Shown one piece after another: positions 44,890-57,015 of a stretch of 64,000 bases of DNA. The notes under the pieces were generated by a model. That model made no database searches, was not told where the DNA came from, and saw nothing but the letters and a program-made list of their open reading frames with translations. The stretch is from Lactobacillus sp. ESL0246. GTDB lineage: Bacteria > Bacillota > Bacilli > Lactobacillales > Lactobacillaceae. Position numbers and translations under genes: made by a program. Every line of letters starts with the position of its first letter. Position 1 is the stretch's first letter. The stretch is from contig NZ_REHC01000002.1 of assembly GCF_003692965.1 (NCBI RefSeq), positions 1 through 64,000 on the forward strand, given 5' to 3'.

Positions 44890-44972
44890 TATTTTATACT
44901 GATATTTATATCATACCTATATTTTTATACACATAAGTGAAATGATTAAAAATAAGAAATGGATTAAGTGAA

Positions 44973-47714
44973 ATGAAAAAGTTATCTAAGAGGTGTTTAT
45001 CTTTATGGGGCAAGAAGAAGGTTGAAAATGGTCAGCCGTTGTGGTTGCCCTTAGTTGCCCATTTAACTGATACCCAAAAGGTTATTAATTTTCTCTATAA
45101 TCAATGGCTTAGCCAAGGACAACAAGAATTTTTAACCCAAAACTTGACTGATGAGGAAATTCATAAATTGATTAAGTTTTTGGGATTTACCCACGACATT
45201 GGCAAGGCTACACCGGCTTTTCAAACTAAAGAATCATATGATCGAGCTCAGACTTTAGATAATGATTTAATCGAAAATTTAGTTAGAAGTGGTTTTTCTA
45301 AATTGGATCAGTTGGAATTGGCTTCACGCAATCTATCACCTCATAATAGAGCTGGAGAAGCCCTTTTACTGGAGTTTCAAGTTACTGACACGGTTGCAGC
45401 TTTAATTGGTGGTCATCATGGAAAGCCTGAAACTTGTTCGCCAAGTGATGATTTGACTGCCAATACATCAAATTATTATCAAAGCGATCAAGATGAAACT
45501 TTGAAACAGCCGTGGAAGCAGGTACAACGAGAGTTATTTGATTATGCTTTAGTAAGTTCCGGTTACAGTGATGTTAGCGAGATTCCTACGATTACTCAGC
45601 CAGAAGCAGTTATTTTAGAGGGCTTGCTTATTACAGCCGATTGGTTAGCTTCAAGTGAGTATACCAGAAATGGGAAGGAACTCTTTCCCTTAATCAGTCT
45701 GGAACAATCATGGGCTGATTTGGATATGGAGCAGCGGTTTACGAAGGCAATGCATAATTGGTTATTAAATAATGGTACATGGCAACCGCAAAAAATAAAT
45801 AAAATGACGGATCCATATCAAGAACGCTGGGGGTTTAACGCACGTCCTGTCCAAAAAGTAGCAACAAAAGCAATTGGTGAAACTATAGATCCAGAAATGA
45901 TCATTGTTGAAGCTCCAATGGGTTTGGGTAAAACAGAACTGGCCTTAGTGGCGGCGGAACAATTAGCCTATCTTTGTAAAGAAGATGGCGTCTTTATCGG
46001 CTTGCCAACACAAGCTACAAGTAATGCTATGTTTAACCGGGTTGATCAATGGATAGAAAAATTAGCTGAAAAGCAAAAAGAAAATTTTCCGATTAAATTA
46101 ATGCATAGTAAGGCCCAATTCAATAAAGCATATAGACAATTGCCGGATGCGGAAAATGTTGACACATCAGGGGCTGTAACAATTAATTCGTGGTTTTCAG
46201 GAAAAAAATCAATTTTAACTAAGTTTACAGTTGGAACAATTGATAACTTGCTGTCAATGGCGCTAAAGCAGCGCCACCTTTTCTTAAAGCATCTGGGTTT
46301 TAGCGGTAAAGTAGTGATTATTGATGAAGTCCATGCTTATGATACTTATATGAGCCAGTATTTACTTAAGGCGATTACTTGGCTGGGGGCTTATCATGTA
46401 CCACTGGTGATTTTGTCGGCAACGCTACCGCAAGAAAAAAGACAAGAATTAATTAAAGCCTATTTAGGCGGAAAGTATGGTACAAAATATAAGCGTAATT
46501 TTAAAGGACCAGCCGATTGGGAAAAAACGCAAGCTTATCCGCTGCTCAGCATTTTAGATAATGGGCAATTAAAGCAATTTTCTAATTTTCCCGGGCAAAG
46601 TGATCAGAAGCAGCAAAAATTGCAGGTAACCAGACTTAATTTAGCTGATGAAGAACTGATTGAACATGTTCTAGATAAAATAAACGGCGGCGGAGTTGCC
46701 GGAATAATTGTAAATACGGTTAAGCGGGCGCAAGCACTTGCTAAAGTATTGGAGCAAAAGGGAACCAAATACTTCGTGCTTCATTCTGCATTTTTAGCTG
46801 CAGAACGGAGTAAGCAGGAAGAAAAATTACAACAAGCAATTGGGAAAAATGCTGAGCGCCTTAAAAAATTGGTTGTAATCGGAACACAGGTGTTAGAGCA
46901 ATCACTTGATATTGACTTTGATGTTCTTTATACCGATATCGCCCCGATGGACTTACTTTTGCAACGTGCAGGACGGTTGCACCGGCACAACATTAAACGT
47001 CCAAAATCATTAGAAACACCACAGTTATTTGTAATGGGAATTAATCATTGGGGTGATTACGGTGCTGCTAATCAAAGTATCTATCAGCAGTATTTATTGA
47101 TGAAGACTGATTATTTTTTAAAGAACCAGATTACTTTACCTAATGATATATCTGATCTTGTCCAAAAAGTTTATGACGCTGAAACAGATGCTGAGATTAA
47201 CGGAATTCAAACATATAAAGCAGATTTTGATAATTATAATGAGACTAAAAAAAATAATGCCGGGAATTTTCAAATTGGTAGACCCAGGAAAAAATCAATT
47301 CATGCCTGGCTTGATCGCAAACAAGGAAATGTTGATAAGGATGAGCAAAAGGCAAGTGCTACTGTGCGTGATATTCAAGAAACAATTGAGGTAGTCTTAA
47401 TTAAACATACCTCTCAGGGCGATTTCTTATTAGATGGGCGTAAGTTAGATGCAGTACCAGATTATGAAATTGCTGAGCAAGTAATCAAATTACCAGCAGC
47501 CTTAACTACATATCCGAAAGAAACTGAGCAAATAATTAATGAACTTGAGAATAGAACCAAGTCTTATCATGATAATTGGAACAACAGTGTTTGGTTAAAT
47601 GGATCATTAGTACTCCCATTAAATGATAAGCTGTCGGCTAAGGTTGGTAAGTGGAATATACAGTATTCTAAAAAGTTGGGGTTAAGTTATACAAGGGAAG
47701 ATGACCATGATTGA
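44973..47714 (+). CDS. cas3: Cas3 nuclease-helicase (type I-E)
   Basis: A 913-residue HD-helicase fusion that degrades target DNA after Cascade binding. HD domain with His30, His74-Asp75 (FTHDIGKAT) and GGHHGKP; SF2 helicase with Walker A APMGLGKTE near 312, DEAH-type box IIDEVHAYD near 450, SATLP, and motif VI QRAGRLHRH near 668. No ribosome-binding site of note before ATG. First gene of an eight-gene cas operon that reads straight into the CRISPR array. Confidence 0.97.
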   Translation: MKKLSKRCLSLWGKKKVENGQPLWLPLVAHLTDTQKVINFLYNQWLSQGQQEFLTQNLTDEEIHKLIKFLGFTHDIGKATPAFQTKESYDRAQTLDNDLIENLVRSGFSKLDQLELASRNLSPHNRAGEALLLEFQVTDTVAALIGGHHGKPETCSPSDDLTANTSNYYQSDQDETLKQPWKQVQRELFDYALVSSGYSDVSEIPTITQPEAVILEGLLITADWLASSEYTRNGKELFPLISLEQSWADLDMEQRFTKAMHNWLLNNGTWQPQKINKMTDPYQERWGFNARPVQKVATKAIGETIDPEMIIVEAPMGLGKTELALVAAEQLAYLCKEDGVFIGLPTQATSNAMFNRVDQWIEKLAEKQKENFPIKLMHSKAQFNKAYRQLPDAENVDTSGAVTINSWFSGKKSILTKFTVGTIDNLLSMALKQRHLFLKHLGFSGKVVIIDEVHAYDTYMSQYLLKAITWLGAYHVPLVILSATLPQEKRQELIKAYLGGKYGTKYKRNFKGPADWEKTQAYPLLSILDNGQLKQFSNFPGQSDQKQQKLQVTRLNLADEELIEHVLDKINGGGVAGIIVNTVKRAQALAKVLEQKGTKYFVLHSAFLAAERSKQEEKLQQAIGKNAERLKKLVVIGTQVLEQSLDIDFDVLYTDIAPMDLLLQRAGRLHRHNIKRPKSLETPQLFVMGINHWGDYGAANQSIYQQYLLMKTDYFLKNQITLPNDISDLVQKVYDAETDAEINGIQTYKADFDNYNETKKNNAGNFQIGRPRKKSIHAWLDRKQGNVDKDEQKASATVRDIQETIEVVLIKHTSQGDFLLDGRKLDAVPDYEIAEQVIKLPAALTTYPKETEQIINELENRTKSYHDNWNNSVWLNGSLVLPLNDKLSAKVGKWNIQYSKKLGLSYTREDDHD

Positions 47715-49419
47715 TAGAAAATTTAATTTGACTACTGATCCTTGGATTAAAGTGATTGTTAATGATACCAATCAAGAATTAAAGGTTTCGTTAATAGATT
47801 TATTTAAAAATGCACATCAATATCGGCAATTAGCAGGAGAGATGCGTGTCCAAGATTTAGCAATTATGCGCTTATTATTAGCAATTTTAACAACAGTTTA
47901 TTCACGCTTTGATTCAGCTGGCCAGCTATATGACTGGTTAATCAAAGGTACTGATCAATTCGGCTCTGACGCTAAATTTGATGAAGATTATGACGAAGAG
48001 GAAATCGAGGAAGATACATTAACAACTTGGCACGAATTATACCAAAAGGGACAATTTTCTGATTTGGTAATTGAGTACTTAAAAGGCTATTCAGATCGGT
48101 TTGATTTTTTTGGTAAGCATCCTTTTTACCAAGCAACCAAAGAGGAATACGACAGTTTGGTGCCAGCAAATAAGGCAGTAGCTAAGGGTAAAGGTACAGT
48201 AGCAATTAAACAAATTAATCGACGAGTTTCTGAAAGTAATAATTCGCCTGCCTTGTTCTCACCCAAAGCTGGTGAATATAAAAATGAAATGCCAATTGAT
48301 GAATTAGTTCGGTGGGTTATTACCTATCAGAACTACACTGGGGTAACTGATAAAACTAAAATTAATGCTAGTGAAAAATTTTCTGTTTCTCCCGGTTGGC
48401 TTTATAAGTTAAATCCAGTTTTGGTTAGCGGTAAAACTGTTTTTGAGACATTAATGCTTAACTTGGTTCTGTATAATCAAGGTGAACAAAAAATTGCTTT
48501 AGAAAGACCTGTCTGGGAATTTGCCAGTGCCAAAGCGTATATTTCTGAGCGGCAAACAGGGGACCTGCCTGATAATCTTGCAGAACTTTATACGAGCTGG
48601 GCGCGAGTTTTGCATTTTGAGTGGAGCGAAGATGGGCAAGCAACGATTTTTAGTGCAGGATTACCCAAAATTGAAAGTACGAATGCTTTTATTGAACCAA
48701 TGACTGTCTGGCGTCAAGACGACAAAACGGGTAAATATCGACCAGCAGTTAGAAGCTTAAAGACCTTAAGCAAGTCAATGTGGCGTAATTTTAGTAATTA
48801 TGTCAATGTTCAGCTGGTAAATGATACCCAAGAACCCGGCGTTATTAAGTGGTTGCGGCTACTTAAAGAAAATCAACTAATTACCCGCAATAGATTGCTA
48901 ACTTTAGTATCAATCGATTTAATTGATGATGGCAATGCAACATCGCAGTCGCCAACTACAGAGCTTTATGATGATATGAGTATTGATATCGGTGTTTTAT
49001 TTGATACAAATAACGTTTACTATTGGCCGGCAAGGATCGAACAAGTAATTGATCTTACCCAGAAAATTGGGCAGGATTTTTGGATATTTGCCCGTAATCT
49101 TGGTAAAATGCGTGGATTTCAAAAAGATAGTCTTACAGGATTTGCTAACCAATTAAGTACACAATTTTATTATGGTTTGAATGAACCATTTAAAAATTGG
49201 CTAGCCAGCTTAACTGATGAAGACGAACGTGACCCGAAAATAATTGCTTGGCAAAACCAATTACGCAATTACGCTTTTAATGAAGGGCAAAAAGTAGTTG
49301 ATACTAGTTCATCTCGAGATATCAAAGGTATCATTACCGAACATGGGTTACAAAATATTTTTATACTCATGGATCAATTTAAATTTAATGTGAATTTAGA
49401 TTTAAAGAAAGGTAGGTAG
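47707..49419 (+). CDS. cse1: Cse1/CasA, large subunit of Cascade
   Basis: A 570-residue Cas8e protein that reads the PAM and recruits Cas3. It opens with the family signature FNLTTDPWIKVI. The start codon ATG 47707 overlaps the end of cas3 by 8 nt; GGGAAG 6 nt upstream fits it better than ATG 47701. Full length for the family. Confidence 0.95.
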   Translation: MIDRKFNLTTDPWIKVIVNDTNQELKVSLIDLFKNAHQYRQLAGEMRVQDLAIMRLLLAILTTVYSRFDSAGQLYDWLIKGTDQFGSDAKFDEDYDEEEIEEDTLTTWHELYQKGQFSDLVIEYLKGYSDRFDFFGKHPFYQATKEEYDSLVPANKAVAKGKGTVAIKQINRRVSESNNSPALFSPKAGEYKNEMPIDELVRWVITYQNYTGVTDKTKINASEKFSVSPGWLYKLNPVLVSGKTVFETLMLNLVLYNQGEQKIALERPVWEFASAKAYISERQTGDLPDNLAELYTSWARVLHFEWSEDGQATIFSAGLPKIESTNAFIEPMTVWRQDDKTGKYRPAVRSLKTLSKSMWRNFSNYVNVQLVNDTQEPGVIKWLRLLKENQLITRNRLLTLVSIDLIDDGNATSQSPTTELYDDMSIDIGVLFDTNNVYYWPARIEQVIDLTQKIGQDFWIFARNLGKMRGFQKDSLTGFANQLSTQFYYGLNEPFKNWLASLTDEDERDPKIIAWQNQLRNYAFNEGQKVVDTSSSRDIKGIITEHGLQNIFILMDQFKFNVNLDLKKGR

Positions 49420-49428
49420 AAATAATTT

Positions 49429-50025
49429 ATGGCAGATGATTATAAAATTAAAGCAGTAGCTAATAAAATTATTGAGCGGCTTTATAATAATGGTGATCTT
49501 GATAAAGCAACTCTGGCGGCATTAAGGGGGGCTTCTAAGCTTACTAGTCCTAAGGCACAAAAGGCCTGGCCAATCATAATGGATTATTTACCCCACAAAT
49601 ACTTGAGTAAAAATGGTAAACCAACAGCAGGTGAAGTTGCTATTTATGCTGCTATACGTTTTTATGCGATTTTTCAACAGGGCCAGGATAAGTTTGTTTC
49701 AATAAAAGAAGAAAACTCATCGGCTGGTGTTAGCTTATTTACGGCGCTTGCCAGACTAAGACAAGACGAAAAAGTAAAACAAGCATTAGATCGGCGTGTA
49801 CAGGTGTTGCTAGCAACAACAAATATTGACAGCGTATTGAATTCTTTAGTTCATCTAGTAGAAATACTAAAGAGTAATGATAATAAGACATTAGAGATTG
49901 ATTTTCCCTTGCTGGCGCAAGATTTATATAAATTTCAATGGAATTATCATTGTGCTAATGAGGTCAGATTAGCATGGGGTGAAGAATATTTTGGCCATAA
50001 TAATGATTTAAGTGAAGGGAAGTAA
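49429..50025 (+). CDS. cse2: Cse2/CasB, small subunit of Cascade
   Basis: A 198-residue all-helical Cse2 protein: LAALRGASKLTSPKA and a basic surface (LARLRQDEKVKQALDRRVQ). Two copies form the inner belly of Cascade and hold the displaced strand. Nine nt after cse1, with GAAAGGTAGG ahead. Confidence 0.94.
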   Translation: MADDYKIKAVANKIIERLYNNGDLDKATLAALRGASKLTSPKAQKAWPIIMDYLPHKYLSKNGKPTAGEVAIYAAIRFYAIFQQGQDKFVSIKEENSSAGVSLFTALARLRQDEKVKQALDRRVQVLLATTNIDSVLNSLVHLVEILKSNDNKTLEIDFPLLAQDLYKFQWNYHCANEVRLAWGEEYFGHNNDLSEGK

Positions 50026-50030
50026 TTATA

Positions 50031-51140
50031 ATGAATGAAAAGAATTTATTTTTAGATCTTAATGTGATCCAGACAGTACCATCATCCAATATTAACCGTG
50101 ATGATACCGGCGCACCTAAAACAGCGTTTTATGGTGGAGTAACACGTGCTCGTGTTTCATCTCAAAGCTGGAAAAGAGCAATGCGTAATTACTTTAAAAA
50201 AGAAAAGGTCACAGTTGGGACAAGAACAAAAGAAATTGCTGTATATCTAGCAAAGCAAATCCAAAAATTAGACACTAGTCTAGATGAAAAAACGGCTATG
50301 GATAAAGCTGTTGCTATTTTGACTGCTGCTGGTATTAAAGTTAAAAAAGATAAAGATACCGGTAAAATGGCAACTGGTGCTTTGTTATTTGTTAGTCCGG
50401 GACAAATTAATAAATTAGCAGAATATGCCCTTAATCATGATAAAATTGACAATAAAGATGATAAAAAAGCAATCAAGCAGATTTTCAAGGAAGATAATTC
50501 ATTAGATTTAGCCTTGTTTGGTCGCATGGTTGCAGACAATCCGGAGCTAAATGTTGATGCATCAGCACAAGTAGCCCATGTAATCTCAACTCATGAAATT
50601 ATGCCAGAATATGATTACTTTACTGCACTTGATGACTTACAAGCAGATGATACAAATGGTGCTGCAATGCTGGGGACGATTGAATATGATTCGGCTACTT
50701 TGTACCGCTATGCCAACATTAATGTTAAAGACCTAATTAAGAATCTTGATCAAAAAGATGCTCTTGAAAGTATCATAGCATTTGTTAAAGCCTTTATTTT
50801 GTCAATGCCAACGGGAAAACAAAATACCTTTGCTAACAAGACATTGCCAAATTATATTATGCTGACTTTGCGTACTGATACACCGGTGAATTTAGTATCC
50901 GCATTTGAAGAACCTGTAACTACTAAGAATGGTTATGTCAAAAAGTCAATTGAAAAATTGCAACAAGCCTATCAATCTGCTAACAAATTAGTTGAAGAAC
51001 CTCTATTTAATATTACATTATCACAAGTTGGATTAGCGGAAGATAAACAATTCAACCAAGTTGGTAAGTTGACCGAATTAATTGAGCAGATTACTACCGC
51101 TTTAACAAAGGCAATAGCAGATGAAAACATTAACAATTAG
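50031..51140 (+). CDS. cas7: Cas7e (Cse4/CasC), Cascade backbone
   Basis: A 369-residue RAMP that polymerises along the crRNA. N-terminal LFLDLNVIQTVPSSNINRDDTGAPKTAFYGGVTRARVSSQ is the Cas7e signature region. The end overlaps cas5 by 20 nt. GAAGGGAAG ribosome-binding site within the end of cse2. Confidence 0.96.
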   Translation: MNEKNLFLDLNVIQTVPSSNINRDDTGAPKTAFYGGVTRARVSSQSWKRAMRNYFKKEKVTVGTRTKEIAVYLAKQIQKLDTSLDEKTAMDKAVAILTAAGIKVKKDKDTGKMATGALLFVSPGQINKLAEYALNHDKIDNKDDKKAIKQIFKEDNSLDLALFGRMVADNPELNVDASAQVAHVISTHEIMPEYDYFTALDDLQADDTNGAAMLGTIEYDSATLYRYANINVKDLIKNLDQKDALESIIAFVKAFILSMPTGKQNTFANKTLPNYIMLTLRTDTPVNLVSAFEEPVTTKNGYVKKSIEKLQQAYQSANKLVEEPLFNITLSQVGLAEDKQFNQVGKLTELIEQITTALTKAIADENINN

Positions 51141-51819
51141 ACTCACAGCACCATTGCAGTCTTATGGCAATGAAGCAACCTTTGAAAGACGTACATCAAG
51201 TGATTATCCTTCAAAAAGTGCAATAGTCGGCATGATTGCTGCCGCTTTAGGATATAGCCGTGATGACGAACGAGTGCAAGAATTAAATAAATTACAATTT
51301 GCCGTGCGTATTGACCAGCCAGGTAAAATGTTAACGGATTTCCAAACCGTTGAATGGAAAACTGGTACACGAAAAATCACCTATCGTGAATATCTCCAAG
51401 ATGCTGTTTTTGTGGTGGCCATTAGCGGAGGCCCAGACGATATTGACCGCATTAAATATGCTTTAAAGCATCCTCGTTATGCCTTATTTTTAGGACGTCG
51501 TTCCAATATACCAGCCGGAGTATTACAGATAACTGAATTTCCTGATAAAGATCCTGTTACGGCATTAAAAGCTTTACCTTGGCAGGCTTCTAATTGGTAT
51601 CAAAAAAGACATAGTGCTGATAAATTGGTAAAAATTCAAGTCGTTGCTGATGCTAATCTGCTGTCTACTAACAGAACAAGTTTGGTCAAGGATCACGTAC
51701 TTTCACTTGATTCAAAAGCGCGCCAGTATAAGTCACGTCCTATTACCACAACACAGGTTGAATTACGTAATCCGCTTTTTAAGCAAAATACGCAGCATGA
51801 TGCGATGTCGCCGTTATAG
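51121..51819 (+). CDS. cas5: Cas5e (CasD)
   Basis: A 232-residue RAMP that caps the 5' handle of the crRNA. Begins LTIRLTAPLQSYG, followed by DYPSKSAIVGMIAAALGYSRDD, both typical. Translationally coupled to cas7 by overlap. Confidence 0.96.
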   Translation: MKTLTIRLTAPLQSYGNEATFERRTSSDYPSKSAIVGMIAAALGYSRDDERVQELNKLQFAVRIDQPGKMLTDFQTVEWKTGTRKITYREYLQDAVFVVAISGGPDDIDRIKYALKHPRYALFLGRRSNIPAGVLQITEFPDKDPVTALKALPWQASNWYQKRHSADKLVKIQVVADANLLSTNRTSLVKDHVLSLDSKARQYKSRPITTTQVELRNPLFKQNTQHDAMSPL

Positions 51820-51831
51820 AAAGGAGCAGAA

Positions 51832-54327
<2,496 letters not shown>

Positions 54328-54356
54328 AAATAAAGGTATAACAAGGATCTTTTACT

Positions 54357-55909
54357 GTGTTCCCCACGTATGTGGGGGTGATCCCTGGTTTACACCCAAA
54401 AAGGTGTTGAGAAGACAGTGTTCCCCACGTATGTGGGGGTGATCCTGTTTACTTATCCATGTAGAACAATTAAGTCAGGTGTTCCCCACGTATGTGGGGG
54501 TGATCCTATACAATTTTGTCAACAGTCTTTTAAAACTTTGTGTTCCCCACGTATGTGGGGGTGATCCTATATCATAGAGTAAATAAAGAAAGTAAACCTA
54601 GTGTTCCCCACGTATGTGGGGGTGATCCTAACTAAATCCATGAAAAATGGACATCATAAAAGTGTTCCCCACGTATGTGGGGGTGATCCTTTGACGTCTA
54701 TGTAGACGAAGATAGATACGGAGTGTTCCCCACGTATGTGGGGGTGATCCTGAAACTTGAACTCTTTTTGCCTTTAACTTGTGGTGTTCCCCACGTATGT
54801 GGGGGTGATCCTGACTGATGAGCAAAGATTAATTAACAGCACGGGTGTTCCCCACGTATGTGGGGGTGATCCTAATGGTATAAATCTTTAGTCATCATGT
54901 ATTTAGTGTTCCCCACGTATGTGGGGGTGATCCTATTATTATGTATAGTATTACCTTATATATTTTGTGTTCCCCACGTATGTGGGGGTGATCCCCTTGT
55001 ACCAGAGAATAGTGGTCATGCCATTTGGTGTTCCCCACGTATGTGGGGGTGATCCCTGCTATCAAATTATAAGGGTTCTACTATAGTTGTGTTCCCCACG
55101 TATGTGGGGGTGATCCTAGTCATTTTCAACACCAGTTAAAACAGTAATTGTGTTCCCCACGTATGTGGGGGTGATCCTTACAAGTGGGAGTTTGAAATTA
55201 TTAAATGAAAGTGTTCCCCACGTATGTGGGGGTGATCCCCAAAATTATGAAGATGTGGGATCCATTTTTAGGTGTTCCCCACGTATGTGGGGGTGATCCT
55301 TTAGACAATCCGTTTTGCAATTGCTAGAACGGGTGTTCCCCACGTATGTGGGGGTGATCCTCCTTTGGCGTTTGAGGTTTTTTAGCCTTTTTCGTGTTCC
55401 CCACGTATGTGGGGGTGATCCTATACAATAGATTGTATACAGTATACAATAATTGTGTTCCCCACGTATGTGGGGGTGATCCTTAGTTTGAATGATATTG
55501 TTCGTCTTGATTGGTGTGTTCCCCACGTATGTGGGGGTGATCCTAGTATAAAATGTTATACTTTATATAAAGAAAAGTGTTCCCCACGTATGTGGGGGTG
55601 ATCCTGATTTAACTGGAGATGCTGATGAATGGAATGAGTGTTCCCCACGTATGTGGGGGTGATCCTGAAAAATGGAATAAGAAAAATAAGGAGCGAATGT
55701 GTTCCCCACGTATGTGGGGGTGATCCTGATGGTAGCTACCAAATTAACAGAATAAATAAGTGTTCCCCACGTATGTGGGGGTGATCCCCTAAAAAACGCT
55801 GGTATATCAGTAAGAACTTTGTGTTCCCCACGTATGTGGGGGTGATCCCATGATTACAATGTAATCACAAGTCATGAATACGTGTTCCCCACGTATGTGG
55901 GGGTGATCT
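54357..55909 (+). CRISPR. Type I-E CRISPR array, 26 repeats, 25 spacers
   Basis: The 28-nt repeat begins GTGTTCCCCACG and ends GTGGGGGTGATCC and recurs at an exact 61-nt period (54357, 54418, ... 55882), giving 25 spacers of 33 nt. The repeat holds a CCCCAC-GTAT-GTGGGG hairpin for Cas6e. The base after the repeat is always T (19) or C (6). Only the last repeat (55882) deviates, ending GATCT, which marks it as the old, leader-distal end, so new spacers are added next to cas2. No interruption or IS is present, suggesting an active array. Spacer targets cannot be identified from this window. Confidence 0.99.
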
Positions 55910-56062
55910 TAGAAGAAATAATTCCTGTTTTAGCTTTGAGTGGTGTTCAAAGTGACTTAAGTTAGGTTATTGTTGGTGGAAATGTTGCCCAATGTGCTCT
56001 ACAACTTTAGACCAAGTATTTTTGAGTATTGGCTTGCATATGAAGGGTTTGCTTCTCTTACG

Positions 56063-56462
56063 CTAATTGCTGTTTTTGCTGAATAAGTTTTTGTGGATGT
56101 GCTTGATTTGGTGGTCTAATTCTTGGCTAACAATTTTTTGATCAGTTAATTCAACTCCTAATGCAACACTTTTATTTTTTTGTTGCAGAGATAAGGTTTG
56201 AGCTTGGTCAACGGCACGCATAGCCTGCTGGTATTCGTGGACGTTTTTTAATTGATTGGCTAAGCTTGGTTCACGTTCAATGTCATATTTACGCACTAGT
56301 TCAGTTAGACGGATCGGCTTAACGGTTACTCCCTGCTGTGCTGCTGTGCGCCTTTTGAATGCGCGAACCAAGCTCGTCCATGTGTATCACCGCATTGTAA
56401 AACTGCAAATTGGGGTTATTTTGTTCAAAATTTTTTTGGCAGCTTGCCAATTTTTGGATGTG
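56063..56462 (-). pseudogene. Decayed MOBV (Mob/Pre) relaxase gene, right of CRISPR
   Basis: Minus-strand pieces in two frames: FEQNNPNLQFYNAVIHMDE (the conserved NAVIHMDE of Mob/Pre relaxases; normally followed by TPHLH) and, after a deletion and frameshift, VRAFKRRTAAQQGV and a helical C-terminal tail. The catalytic HxDxxxPH part is deleted. A homologous shorter fragment lies at 44519. Immediately upstream (56460-56500) GTGTGAC/ATCACAC half-repeats could be oriT remains. The 153 bp between it and the array hold no recognisable gene. Confidence 0.7.
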
Positions 56463-56590
56463 TGACATGCGTTAAGTTTATATCACTACATCACACGCCC
56501 TTATCAGGGGGCAAAGTAGAAAAAGCTAGTGCCATTTCTGCTTAATTCAATTTGGGCAAAACAGCGTAATGTCTAAAATTTCATGACGAA

Positions 56591-56630
56591 AAAAATAAGC
56601 AAAAGTCGGTGGGACTAATGCTTATTTTTT
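56591..56630. terminator. Terminator-like hairpin
   Basis: AAAATAAGCA and TGCTTATTTT form a 10-bp stem with inner AGTC/GACT, bounded by A and T runs, so it can act on both strands. Lies left of the small RNA gene. Confidence 0.6.
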
Positions 56631-56664
56631 ATCGTCTGGCCACGATTTTCTTTTAAAAAAGAAA

Positions 56665-56758
56665 CAAAAAGCGACCCTTTTGGGATCGCTCAGCCGGCTT
56701 GCGATTGATTAAGTCGCTTGCACGTTTTACTACTAAAATCGTAGTTTATTATCTCTTA
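56665..56758 (-). ncRNA. Candidate antitoxin RNA, antisense to the toxin start region
   Basis: An extended -10 promoter TGCTATAAT reads leftward (56773-56765), placing the 5' end near 56758. A minus-strand terminator follows (GCGATCCC-AAAA-GGGTCGC then TTTTTG, 56689-56666), giving an RNA of about 94 nt. Its 5' part (TAAGAGATAATAAACTACG...TTTTAG) is complementary to 56855-56882, the start codon region of the toxin mRNA, with 25 of 28 positions matching. It is therefore an antisense RNA acting in trans on a divergent gene. Confidence 0.7.
56733..56758 (+). repeat. Direct repeat copy 1 (antitoxin arm)
   Basis: CTAAAAT-CGTAGTTTATTATCTCTTA; matches copy 2 at 56855-56882 (CTAAAATACGTGG...TTATTATCTCTTA) with two single-base gaps and one mismatch. 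The repeat is the source of RNA-RNA complementarity between the divergent transcripts. Confidence 0.85.
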
Positions 56759-56851
56759 TGAGTAATTATAGCATGGTAAAATGATAATGCACGTTTTTTA
56801 GTGCGCAATCTCAGGAAGTCCGATTAACTTCCATGAAAGGAGGTGGGCGTA

Positions 56852-57007
56852 ATGCTAAAATACGTGGTTTTATTATCTCTTACTTGCATATTACTTACTA
56901 ATTTAGCACCTGCTTTGCGGGAACTTGGAATTGCTTTAGATAAATTGGTAAACTTACTTGATAAGTTGAAAGATTTACTTAAAGAAATACTTAAGATTTT
57001 TAAGTAA
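56852..57007 (+). CDS. Candidate type I toxin: 51-residue amphipathic membrane peptide
   Basis: Starts MLKYVVLLSLTCILLT, a hydrophobic segment, then a 30-residue Leu/Lys amphipathic helix (LVNLLDKLKDLLKEILKIFK). The ribosome-binding site AAAGGAGGTGGG (from 56837) matches anti-SD in 10 positions, unusually strong for such a tiny gene. An extended -10 (TGGTAAAAT, 56774-56782) predicts a 5' end near 56789, so the mRNA starts with a GCAC...GTGC hairpin. GGAAGT/ACTTCC upstream can instead pair ACTTCC with GGAGGT and hide the ribosome-binding site. Terminator at 57016. It resembles type I toxins in build, not in sequence, to Fst/Lpt. Confidence 0.7.
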   Translation: MLKYVVLLSLTCILLTNLAPALRELGIALDKLVNLLDKLKDLLKEILKIFK

Positions 57008-57015
57008 AGTTGCAG

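Noticed and set aside
54628-55526. Minus-strand reading frames rich in ITPTYVGNT/DHPHIRGEH repeats
   Set aside because: They are translations of the CRISPR repeats and spacers, not genes.
55910-56062. A short plus-strand frame LEEIIPVLALSGVQSDLS directly after the array
   Set aside because: Only 18 codons before a stop, no start codon, and cannot be tied to a family; could be leftover of an interrupted gene but unsupported.
56460-56500. oriT of a mobilisable plasmid from GTGTGAC/ATCACAC half-repeats
   Set aside because: Symmetry is weak and no characteristic MOBV nick sequence could be recognised; mentioned only with the relaxase remnant.
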